Positions 1 through 4,544 of a stretch of DNA of 5,913 nucleotides are shown here, piece after piece. A program made the position numbers and the translations under genes. Origin of the DNA: CAYVIB01 sp964451365 (GTDB lineage: Bacteria; Pseudomonadota; Gammaproteobacteria; Pseudomonadales; Cellvibrionaceae). The notes below the pieces were generated by a model that was not told the DNA's origin, did not search any database, and saw only the letters and a program-made list of their open reading frames with translations. The first letter of the stretch is position 1. Each line of letters starts with the position of its first letter. The DNA lies in assembly GCA_964451365.1 (NCBI GenBank), contig CAYVIB010000073.1, positions 1-5,913 of the forward strand. Reading direction: 5' to 3'.

Positions 1-769
1 GGTCGTACTTGGTTACACTGCCGGACGGCGCTGTCCAGGAGACGGAAAAGATTCCGTCGGTAACGGCTGGAAGATTATTGATGGAGGGAGTGTTTGGCGC
101 AATGGCCACTTGAACCGCCCTAACCGCGGAATCCGGCGAACAGCCTCCATCATTGCAGGCTTGAGCTTTGTAGCTGTATATACCGTTTGTCCTGGTTTCC
201 TTAAACGATGCCGGATCATTACCGCTAAGGGTCGTCGGCCCCGACCAGCTTCCACTGTTTGTTTTTTTCCACAGTTTATAAAAGGTCGCGTCCGCGGCCG
301 GCTTAATGTCAACGTAGTAAATGCCATCGCCGTCGTTGGACGGCGCTGTTACCGTGGGCGCGGACGGAATCCGTTTAATCGTCACTGTCTGCGAACTGTG
401 GGTACTGCAATAAACAATACGTCCGTTAGTCAACGTACAATCGGTAAAACGGAAGGTGTGAGTACCGAGGCCGCGTGTCAACGACAAGTCATGATCTCCG
501 CTTCCAGTGGTGCTCAGTTCCGACCAGCCCGCCCCGGTTTGCTCCTCCACGGTGCATTCGTGACTGCTATATGTGCAGTACCATGTTAATCGGATTATCT
601 GGGTTGTTCCGTTTGTATAAAGCGTATCTGGAACACTGAGCTGCGCCGCCCAGGCTGCATAGGAAAAGCCCAGCAAAACCCAAAAAATCAGATAACGAGC
701 ATTGAAAGGATTTTTTCTGTTAGTTGACGTTACACGAACGGACTGACAAACATGATCGGAAGAGGTCAT
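1..769 (-). CDS. Secreted multi-domain protein with Ig/Fn3-like repeats, N-terminal part (possible RHS/YD-type protein)
   Basis: The frame is open from the ATG at 769 to the left window edge (256 codons), so the gene is partial. GAGG lies 7 nt before the ATG, and no other in-frame ATG is close. The protein begins with a long basic n-region (residues 1-25), then a hydrophobic stretch YLIFWVLLGFSYAAWA (26-41) with an AWA|A signal-peptidase site, so export is expected. Residues 42-131 look like an Ig/Fn3-type beta domain with paired cysteines (C65/C72, C111/C121). Residues 134-222 form an Fn3-like domain with YKLWKKTNSGSW and the closing YSYKAQACNDGGCS. A further copy begins near 224 (FSVSWTAPSGSVTKYD). 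Domains ending in YxxxACNxxGCS are familiar to me from the N-terminal regions of secreted RHS/YD-repeat proteins of gammaproteobacteria. The RHS assignment is inference, because any RHS core would lie outside the window. It could instead be another adhesin-like or carbohydrate-associated surface protein. Signal peptide and Fn3 calls are firm; function is not. Confidence 0.8.
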   Translation of the reverse strand, partial: MTSSDHVCQSVRVTSTNRKNPFNARYLIFWVLLGFSYAAWAAQLSVPDTLYTNGTTQIIRLTWYCTYSSHECTVEEQTGAGWSELSTTGSGDHDLSLTRGLGTHTFRFTDCTLTNGRIVYCSTHSSQTVTIKRIPSAPTVTAPSNDGDGIYYVDIKPAADATFYKLWKKTNSGSWSGPTTLSGNDPASFKETRTNGIYSYKAQACNDGGCSPDSAVRAVQVAIAPNTPSINNLPAVTDGIFSVSWTAPSGSVTKYD

Positions 770-1217
770 CCCTCAGCCTCCTGCTTTTCTTCTTTATTTT
801 TCTTGCAAGCATCCCTGCGGGATCCCTTACACCCTTGCCTGACCATCGGTCAGGAACCGCCTGAACCAGAGTGTTCTTGCCAGTGATGTCGCCAGGAACA
901 CCTTGATATAGCGGGCGACGGGATTAAAGCTTTTTACGACGCAGATCGCCAGAGAGCGTGACCGAGTTAAATATCAATATGCGAACTAAATCACATATTT
1001 TGGCAGATCAAATAACATTCAAACCTGTTGGTAATGAACCGAAACCGGTTCCAAAGGGAGACGAGGGTTCTCGCCCAGCTATCTCATCAAAGGTCCGGCA
1101 TATTGAACATCCACCATTAAAACCTCCTCGGTTCTGTAGCACCCAGAAAATGTATGGAGCGAAGTTATCACCCGGTGGAGGGTTGGATATTGATTATCGG
1201 AAAAGCCGAAAGGGGAT
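770..1217. other. Intergenic region with small hairpins, no convincing gene
   Basis: This is the upstream region of the minus-strand Fn3 protein. Visible structures are a perfect 7-bp hairpin at 838-854 (CCTGACC, loop ATC, GGTCAGG), a 5-bp hairpin at 811-823 (ATCCC, TGC, GGGAT) and a 6-bp hairpin at 1036-1051 (GAACCG, AAAC, CGGTTC). The first two would lie in the leader of the Fn3-protein mRNA. Neither is followed by a T-tract on either strand, so they are not typical terminators. A 49-codon minus-strand frame (827-973) has no ATG or Shine-Dalgarno. The plus-strand GTG frame starting at 958 has no properly spaced ribosome site and a low-complexity product. I see no clear sigma-70 promoter here. 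Confidence 0.5.
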
Positions 1218-1323
1218 CATCTTCGCGCAACGGAATGCCGCCCAGCGAAGATCCAGAGATTTCGAGCGTGGTAGAGACTTTCATCTGGATGTCCGCTGGG
1301 CGGCATTCCGCTACGCGAACATG
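1218..1323. repeat. 106-bp inverted repeat (MITE-like or large hairpin)
   Basis: The left arm 1218-1257 and the right arm 1284-1323 are reverse complements at 35 of 40 positions, around a 26-nt loop (1258-1283). The central 17 bp are perfect: CGGAATGCCGCCCAGCG at 1231-1247 and its complement at 1294-1310. The outer parts pair CATCTTCGCG on the left with CGCGAACATG on the right with a single mismatch. The arms are GC-rich compared with the AT-richer flanks. No transposase frame is inside and no clear target-site duplication flanks it. It would fold into a long stem as RNA or single-stranded DNA. The best guesses are a miniature inverted-repeat element or a lineage-specific intergenic palindrome; I do not recognise it as a named family. 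Confidence 0.8.
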
Positions 1324-1420
1324 ACGTGCGTAAGAATAAAGATGAGATAGTCCGGGCTTCTATTCCTCTTTTGCAAATTATTCCGAACAGTAATGTGCTT
1401 CGCAAACATGACGTTCGTGA
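1314..1420. repeat. Two copies of a 20-bp semi-palindromic motif
   Basis: Positions 1314-1333 (CGCGAACATGACGTGCGTAA) and 1401-1420 (CGCAAACATGACGTTCGTGA) match at 17 of 20 bases, 87 bp apart start to start. The second copy is an imperfect palindrome: TCGCAAAC and GTTCGTGA pair at most positions around ATGAC. The first copy begins inside the right arm of the inverted repeat, and the outer end of the left arm (1218-1227) carries an inverted copy of its first 10 bases with one change. The motif is therefore present three times within 200 bp, just upstream of glpK. It could be an element end or a protein-binding site. Confidence 0.55.
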
Positions 1421-1498
1421 TAGAGTGACTTCGCTTTCCATTTTTATCTACTATTGCAAGACGATGGAAAACGTTCTCGCCACACCAAAAGGTACAGC
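1324..1498 (+). promoter_or_regulatory. glpK upstream region with a weak promoter candidate
   Basis: The best sigma-70-like pair I can find is GTGACT at 1425-1430 (4/6 to TTGACA), an 18-nt spacer, and TACTAT at 1449-1454 (4/6 to TATAAT). It would give a leader of about 40 nt before the glpK ATG. The semi-palindromic motif copy at 1401-1420 sits immediately upstream of this -35, where an activator or repressor could bind. The match is weak and the link between motif and promoter is inference. Confidence 0.25.
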
Positions 1499-2989
1499 AT
1501 GAAACAGGACAACTATATTCTTGCCATTGACCAAGGAACCACAAGCAGCCGCGCAATTGTATTCGACGCACATTCACAAATAATCGCAATGGCGCAACAG
1601 GAATTCCCGCAGCTTTATCCAAAAAACGGTTGGGTGGAGCACGATCCCGAAGCGATTTGGCAGTCCACCTTGCAAACCGCGAAAACCGCTTTGCAAAAGG
1701 CGGAATCTTCCGGCGCGGGAAAAGTAAAAACGATTGGTATTACCAACCAGCGCGAAACCACCCTGCTGTGGAACCGCAAAACCGGCGAGCCGCTTCACAA
1801 CGCCATCGTCTGGCAGGACAGGCGCACCGCCGATTACTGCGCGACGCTGAAAGACGCCGGCGCGGAAGCGGATATTCAATTGAAAACGGGACTGCTTCTC
1901 GACCCGTATTTTTCTGCCAGCAAAGTCCACTGGCTTTTATCAAATGTGAGTGAAACCCGAAAGCTGGCCAATGCCGGGGAATTATGTTTTGGCACTGTCG
2001 ACAGTTTTCTTATCCATCGTTTAACCGGCGGCAAAAATCATGTCACCGATGCCACCAATGCCAGTCGCACGGCGCTATTTAATATTCACACCGGTGAATG
2101 GGATAAAGAGCTGTTGGAACTTTTCGATGTGCCGGAAAATATTCTGCCTCGCGTGCTGGATTGCGCGGCGGAATTCGGTGTCACAGATAAATCTTTTTTC
2201 GGCCGGGAAATTCCCATTCTCGGCGTCGCCGGCGATCAACATGCCGCAATGGTGGGGCAGTGTTGTTTTGATGTTGGTGACATTAAAAGTACCTACGGTA
2301 CCGGATGCTTTGCGCTGGTCAATACCGGTGAACAGGTATTGAAATCCCGCAACCGCCTACTCGGCACCATCGCCTATCAATATCGCGGCAAAATTCACTA
2401 CGCACTCGAAGGGTCGATATTTGTCGCCGGTGCCGCCATCCAATGGTTGCGCGACAACCTGAGTTTAATCGATAACGCGGGAGAAAGCGCAGGCATGTCC
2501 GCCGCGCTCGCAAGTAACGATGGCGTTTACTTTGTGCCGGCCTTTACCGGGCTCGGCGCGCCCCATTGGCTTCCCGATGCGCGCGGCGCTATCGTCGGCC
2601 TGACCCGCGCCACGTCGCCGGCCCATATTGTCCGTGCGGCACTGGAAGCCGTCTGCTACCAGACTTCGGATTTGCTTCAGGCAATGGGAGCCGATGGCTG
2701 CCAGCCAAAACGCATGCGCATCGACGGCGGCATGGTGGCCAATGACTGGATGAATCAATTTTTGGCGGACATTGTCGGGCTGACCGTGGACAAACCGGTC
2801 ATTAACGAAACCACCGCGCTGGGCGCGGCTTATCTGGCCGGACTGCAGGCGGGAATTTTTGCGGACTTCGATTCGTTAAAGAAGCAGTGGAAGCTGGCCG
2901 CGTCGTATCAACCGGCATTAGCCGAAAGCCAGCGCGAAAGATACCTTACCGGTTGGCGCCGGGCGCTGATTTCAGTTGCACAACATTAG
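1499..2989 (+). CDS. glpK: Glycerol kinase (ATP:glycerol 3-phosphotransferase)
   Basis: A cytosolic FGGY-family kinase that converts glycerol and ATP to sn-glycerol 3-phosphate and ADP, committing glycerol to lipid synthesis or to glycolysis via G3P dehydrogenase. The product is 496 residues, close to E. coli GlpK (about 502), and complete. Visible signatures are the phosphate-binding loop DQGTTSSR (11-18), glycerol-contact residues R85-E86 in NQRETT, W105 in IVWQDRR, Y137 in DPYFS, the catalytic base D246 in AGDQHAA, STYGTGCF (264-271), the adenosine-side GAAIQWLRD (311-319) and VPAFTGLGAP (346-355), and DGGMVAND (409-416). The ATG at 1499 is chosen because AAAAGG lies 6 nt upstream and the product starts just before the conserved strand; an in-frame TTG at 1454 would add an unconserved 15-residue tail. 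The glycine-rich loop that binds fructose-1,6-bisphosphate in the E. coli enzyme is replaced by KSFFGRE (231-237), so FBP feedback is probably absent. No glpF, glpD or glpR lies beside it. Confidence 0.97.
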   Translation: MKQDNYILAIDQGTTSSRAIVFDAHSQIIAMAQQEFPQLYPKNGWVEHDPEAIWQSTLQTAKTALQKAESSGAGKVKTIGITNQRETTLLWNRKTGEPLHNAIVWQDRRTADYCATLKDAGAEADIQLKTGLLLDPYFSASKVHWLLSNVSETRKLANAGELCFGTVDSFLIHRLTGGKNHVTDATNASRTALFNIHTGEWDKELLELFDVPENILPRVLDCAAEFGVTDKSFFGREIPILGVAGDQHAAMVGQCCFDVGDIKSTYGTGCFALVNTGEQVLKSRNRLLGTIAYQYRGKIHYALEGSIFVAGAAIQWLRDNLSLIDNAGESAGMSAALASNDGVYFVPAFTGLGAPHWLPDARGAIVGLTRATSPAHIVRAALEAVCYQTSDLLQAMGADGCQPKRMRIDGGMVANDWMNQFLADIVGLTVDKPVINETTALGAAYLAGLQAGIFADFDSLKKQWKLAASYQPALAESQRERYLTGWRRALISVAQH

Positions 2990-2993
2990 GGTT

Positions 2994-3054
2994 GTAGGGG
3001 TGAACCCATGTGTTCGCCCTTGGGAGAGGGCGGACATATCGATCAGCCCCCCCA
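2994..3054. repeat. Palindromic intergenic element between convergent genes, possible bidirectional terminator
   Basis: The spacer between the converging glpK and hydrolase genes carries three related half-arms: GGGTGAAC (2998-3005), GTTCGCCC (3012-3019) and GGGCGGAC (3028-3035). The middle arm can pair with the left one (8 bp with one G-U, loop CCATGT) or with the right one (9 bp from TGTTCGCCC and GGGCGGACA with one G-U, 8-nt loop), but not with both. The outer ends GTAGGGG and CCCCCAC are also nearly complementary. No T-run follows, so a classical rho-independent terminator is doubtful. The pattern resembles dispersed palindromes of the GTAGGGGCGAAC...GTTCGCCC kind seen in many bacterial genomes. 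A transcript-end role fits its position but is inference. Confidence 0.55.
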
Positions 3055-3063
3055 CGACCAACA

Positions 3064-3828
3064 TTAATTCAGGTGCGCACGGATCGCTTCCCGGTATTTC
3101 GGGAAGGTCGAAATGTCGTTATGCATGGCTTCGGGGATATCCACCACGCTAACACGCTGCGAAGGCAGGTGCTCAATCAGGTTTTCACTTCGCTGGCGGG
3201 GAATGATCGTATCATTTCCCGCCAGCAGAACGAGTGTGTCCACCTTGATGTCACCCGCTCGCCGCCAGGATAAATATTTGTCTCTCACTATCAGCCCCAT
3301 CGGGAACATCCAGTATTTTTCCTTGGCGACATTCTCAATGCTGTCATATGGCGTGATCAACACCAGCTTTTCAATCGGTCGCGTGGTGGCGAGATAGGTG
3401 GCCACACCCGAACCCAGGCTACGGCCGATAACGGCGACGGCGGTATGATTTTTCGAAACGCTGTCATATACAAGTTGGGCATCGCGATAGAGATCCTGTT
3501 CAGCCGGAGAGCCTGTACTGTTGCCATACCCCCGATAAGGAACCAGGTAAACGGTATAGTCGGGCAGCGCCGTCCGGAAAAACTCAACATGTTGTTCGAT
3601 CTGCTCTGCGTTGCCGCCGTAATAAAGCACAGCCTTGGCCTGCTTTTCATTGAGTACCCAACCGCGTAACACCACGCCGTTATCGGCAAATTCAACCCGG
3701 CTGATATCGGCCGGCAGATCCATTGCGGGCTGCGGGTAATACAAAATCTTTCGCTGTAAAAAAAACAGCGCGGCGCACATTGAAGAGTAAACGAGAAAAA
3801 TAACCAGGAGGAGTATCTTCATTATCAT
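3064..3828 (-). CDS. Membrane-anchored alpha/beta hydrolase, ABHD13/Bem46-like
   Basis: The product is a complete serine hydrolase of 254 residues, usual for this family. Residues 4-24 form a hydrophobic N-terminal segment (KILLLVIFLVYSSMCAALFFL) followed by QRK, so the protein is probably held in the inner membrane with the catalytic domain outside the cytoplasm. The family core follows: LYYGGNAEQ (68-76, oxyanion strand), YRGYGNSTGSPAEQDLYRDA (98-117), the nucleophile elbow GRSLG (135-139, S137), the acid D206 in GNDTIIP and the histidine H236 in MHNDI. The HND motif and the RGYGxSxGxPxE stretch are characteristic of Bem46/ABHD12/ABHD13 relatives. The substrate is unknown; esterase or thioesterase activity on lipid-like substrates is a family-based guess. 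The ATG at 3828 has AAGGA 7 nt upstream; the next ATG at 3822 would be spaced too far. It is transcribed alone, converging on glpK. Confidence 0.9.
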   Translation of the reverse strand: MIMKILLLVIFLVYSSMCAALFFLQRKILYYPQPAMDLPADISRVEFADNGVVLRGWVLNEKQAKAVLYYGGNAEQIEQHVEFFRTALPDYTVYLVPYRGYGNSTGSPAEQDLYRDAQLVYDSVSKNHTAVAVIGRSLGSGVATYLATTRPIEKLVLITPYDSIENVAKEKYWMFPMGLIVRDKYLSWRRAGDIKVDTLVLLAGNDTIIPRQRSENLIEHLPSQRVSVVDIPEAMHNDISTFPKYREAIRAHLN

Positions 3829-3875
3829 TATTTGTTCCTTGTGGTCGTATCCAATATTTTCAATTAACGATGGTG

Positions 3876-3904
3876 ACTATATTGACCATGATTGACCATG
3901 GCAT
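3876..3904 (-). promoter_or_regulatory. Sigma-70-type promoter of the hydrolase gene with repeat-filled spacer
   Basis: Read on the minus strand, ATGCCA (3904-3899, 4/6 to TTGACA), a 17-nt spacer and TATAGT (3881-3876, 5/6 to TATAAT) give a well-spaced promoter. Transcription would start near 3868, leaving a leader of about 40 nt with AAGGA before the ATG at 3828. The spacer is built from the tandem repeat described at 3881-3900, so a bound regulator would directly cover the promoter. The prediction rests on sequence match alone. Confidence 0.45.
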
Positions 3905-3913
3905 TAATCATGG
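3881..3913. repeat. 10-bp tandem repeat overlapping an inverted repeat, operator-like
   Basis: ATTGACCATG occurs twice head to tail at 3881-3890 and 3891-3900. Overlapping it, CCATGATT (3886-3893) is inverted as AATCATGG (3906-3913), an 8-bp dyad with a 12-nt spacer that contains a CCATGG palindrome. All of it lies within or just upstream of the predicted hydrolase promoter. Ten-base spacing equals one helical turn, which suits cooperative protein binding on one face. The regulator is unknown. Confidence 0.5.
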
Positions 3914-3943
3914 CGGAACGATCAACTAATCGAACGCCTGTTG

Positions 3944-3978
3944 TTTGGCATAAACATTGCCAAAGCCTCTGCCAAAGC
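3944..3978. promoter_or_regulatory. Sigma-54-like -24/-12 palindrome with an extra half-site
   Basis: TTTGGCA (3944-3950), a 7-nt spacer and TGCCAAA (3958-3964) form a perfect dyad, and TGCCAAAGC is repeated directly at 3958-3966 and 3970-3978. On the plus strand TGGCAT-N5-TTGC (3946-3960) matches the RpoN consensus TGGCAC-N5-TTGC with one change and the correct GG-to-GC spacing. The minus strand gives TGGCAA-N5-ATGC, a weaker match. A plus-strand start would leave a leader of about 570 nt before the poly-HAMP gene; a minus-strand start would leave about 108 nt before the hydrolase. It may equally be a binding site with TGCCAAA half-sites and no promoter role. Confidence 0.35.
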
Positions 3979-4263
3979 AGGGAAGAAGATAAAGAAGAAG
4001 ATCCTCCCCGTCTACTGAATTTTACCTGATGTTCAAAATAGCTCACCAAAACAGTGGAATTTTTCAACAAGTGTATGTACATTTTACGGTCAGGATAATC
4101 AGACTGCCTTGAGGTGATTGGCCACCTTTGGAGTCTTTCTGAAAAAATTTCCAAAAAATATTAAAGACAGACACTGTTTTTCCGCTGGTTTAAATGGTCT
4201 TTCGCAAGCTTTTGTGTGTCGGTAGGCAATTGTTTATTTAAATTTTCGCGACAGTAGATCGAT

Positions 4264-4281
4264 TTAATCATAATTGATTAA
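4264..4281. promoter_or_regulatory. Operator-like palindrome TTAATCA-N4-TGATTAA
   Basis: Perfect 7-bp arms (4264-4270 and 4275-4281) surround TAAT. It lies about 265 bp upstream of the poly-HAMP gene, just before the chain of stem-loops. The right half overlaps TTGATT (4274-4279), which could be a weak -35 box, but no good -10 follows at 16-18 nt. AT-rich palindromes arise often by chance in such DNA, so this is a candidate only. Confidence 0.35.
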
Positions 4282-4309
4282 TATCGTATTTTTGCGTTAG
4301 TAAATACCT

Positions 4310-4362
4310 TGCCCGGGTACCCGAGGGCATTATTCAACAGCACTTTAGGTTCCACCTGCTGT
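4310..4362 (+). other. Two consecutive stem-loops in the presumed leader of the poly-HAMP gene
   Basis: The first stem-loop pairs TGCCC (4310-4314) with GGGCA (4325-4329) and also contains the perfect 10-bp palindrome CGGGTACCCG (4314-4323); it is followed by TTATT. The second pairs ACAGC (4337-4341) with GCTGT (4358-4362) and AGGT (4347-4350) with ACCT (4354-4357), closed by a TCC loop and carrying a 5-nt ACTTT bulge. These GC-rich stems stand out in AT-rich DNA. I do not recognise a known riboswitch class in them. Confidence 0.4.
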
Positions 4363-4428
4363 CTTCGAATATCTATTACGGAAATAGCGAAAGGAATACG
4401 AATACGCCAGATTGGCGCATAAAACATT

Positions 4429-4443
4429 TTGTAAAATTTACAA
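4429..4443. promoter_or_regulatory. Palindrome TTGTAAA-A-TTTACAA, candidate operator
   Basis: This is a perfect 15-base odd palindrome about 100 bp before the poly-HAMP start codon. A -10-like TACAAT (4439-4444, 5/6) overlaps its right half and TAAAAT (4432-4437, 5/6) its centre, but no well-spaced -35 accompanies either; TTGGCG at 4412-4417 is 14 or 21 nt away. A short hairpin (CGCCA, GAT, TGGCG) lies just upstream at 4405-4417. A repressor site over a promoter core would be consistent with this layout. Confidence 0.4.
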
Positions 4444-4490
4444 TTAAAGCAAGCTTAAAATTGAAAGATCGATAATTGTTGAAATGAAGT

Positions 4491-4513
4491 GAAGCGGCAT
4501 TATTTACCGCTTC
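4491..4513 (+). other. Stem-loop just upstream of the poly-HAMP ribosome binding site
   Basis: GAAGCGG (4491-4497) and CCGCTTC (4507-4513) form a perfect 7-bp stem around an AT-only loop apart from its first base (CATTATTTA). It ends 17 nt before the AGGGGA Shine-Dalgarno (4531-4536). It lacks a T-tail, so a role in mRNA stability or translation is likelier than termination; this is inference. Confidence 0.45.
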
Positions 4514-4544
4514 GTAGTCAGAGATCGAAAAGGGGAATTGATTG

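Larger units (their letters stand above)
3829..4544. other. Divergent regulatory spacer, no gene
   Basis: About 715 bp of AT-rich DNA separates the divergent hydrolase and poly-HAMP kinase genes. It contains no credible coding frame: the 96-codon minus frame at 3864-4154 has no homology that I recognise, is serine/arginine-rich and overlaps the promoter elements. What it does hold is listed separately: the hydrolase promoter, a sigma-54-like palindrome, two AT-rich palindromes and a chain of stem-loops ahead of the kinase gene. Between about 3980 and 4255 I see little apart from a purine-rich run (AAGAAGATAAAGAAGAAGAT, 3983-4002) and a weak hairpin with a T-run (ACAG, ACA, CTGT, then T's) near 4167-4181. 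Confidence 0.6.

Noticed and set aside
110..589. 159-codon plus-strand frame antisense to the Fn3 protein
   Set aside because: The minus-strand frame has a signal peptide and Fn3 signatures; this one is a shadow without domain features.
827..973. 49-codon minus-strand frame just upstream of the Fn3 protein
   Set aside because: It reads plausibly as protein (NPVARYIKVFLATSLARTLW) but has no ATG and no ribosome site; it could be a gene remnant, which the sequence alone cannot show.
958..1350. 130-codon plus-strand frame starting with GTG
   Set aside because: It has no properly spaced Shine-Dalgarno, its product is a basic low-complexity sequence without recognisable domains, and its last third is the translated inverted repeat.
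1218..1420. Integron attC site or CRISPR repeat
   Set aside because: No GTTRRRY/RYYYAAC core pair flanks the inverted repeat, and the motif copies are too few, unevenly oriented and not separated by uniform spacers.
1454..1498. Upstream TTG start extending GlpK by 15 residues
   Set aside because: The added residues are unconserved and poorly placed for a ribosome site, whereas the ATG at 1499 has AAAAGG 6 nt upstream and fits the family's usual start.
1217..1622. Two minus-strand frames across the inverted repeat and the glpK start
   Set aside because: They mostly translate the inverted repeat or the antisense of glpK and show no recognisable protein features.
3864..4154. 96-codon minus-strand frame upstream of the hydrolase
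   Set aside because: Serine/arginine-rich, no recognisable domain, and it overlaps the predicted hydrolase promoter and the sigma-54-like dyad.
4164..4181. Rho-independent terminator (ACAG-ACA-CTGT followed by T's)
   Set aside because: The stem is only 4 bp and there is no upstream plus-strand gene for it to terminate.
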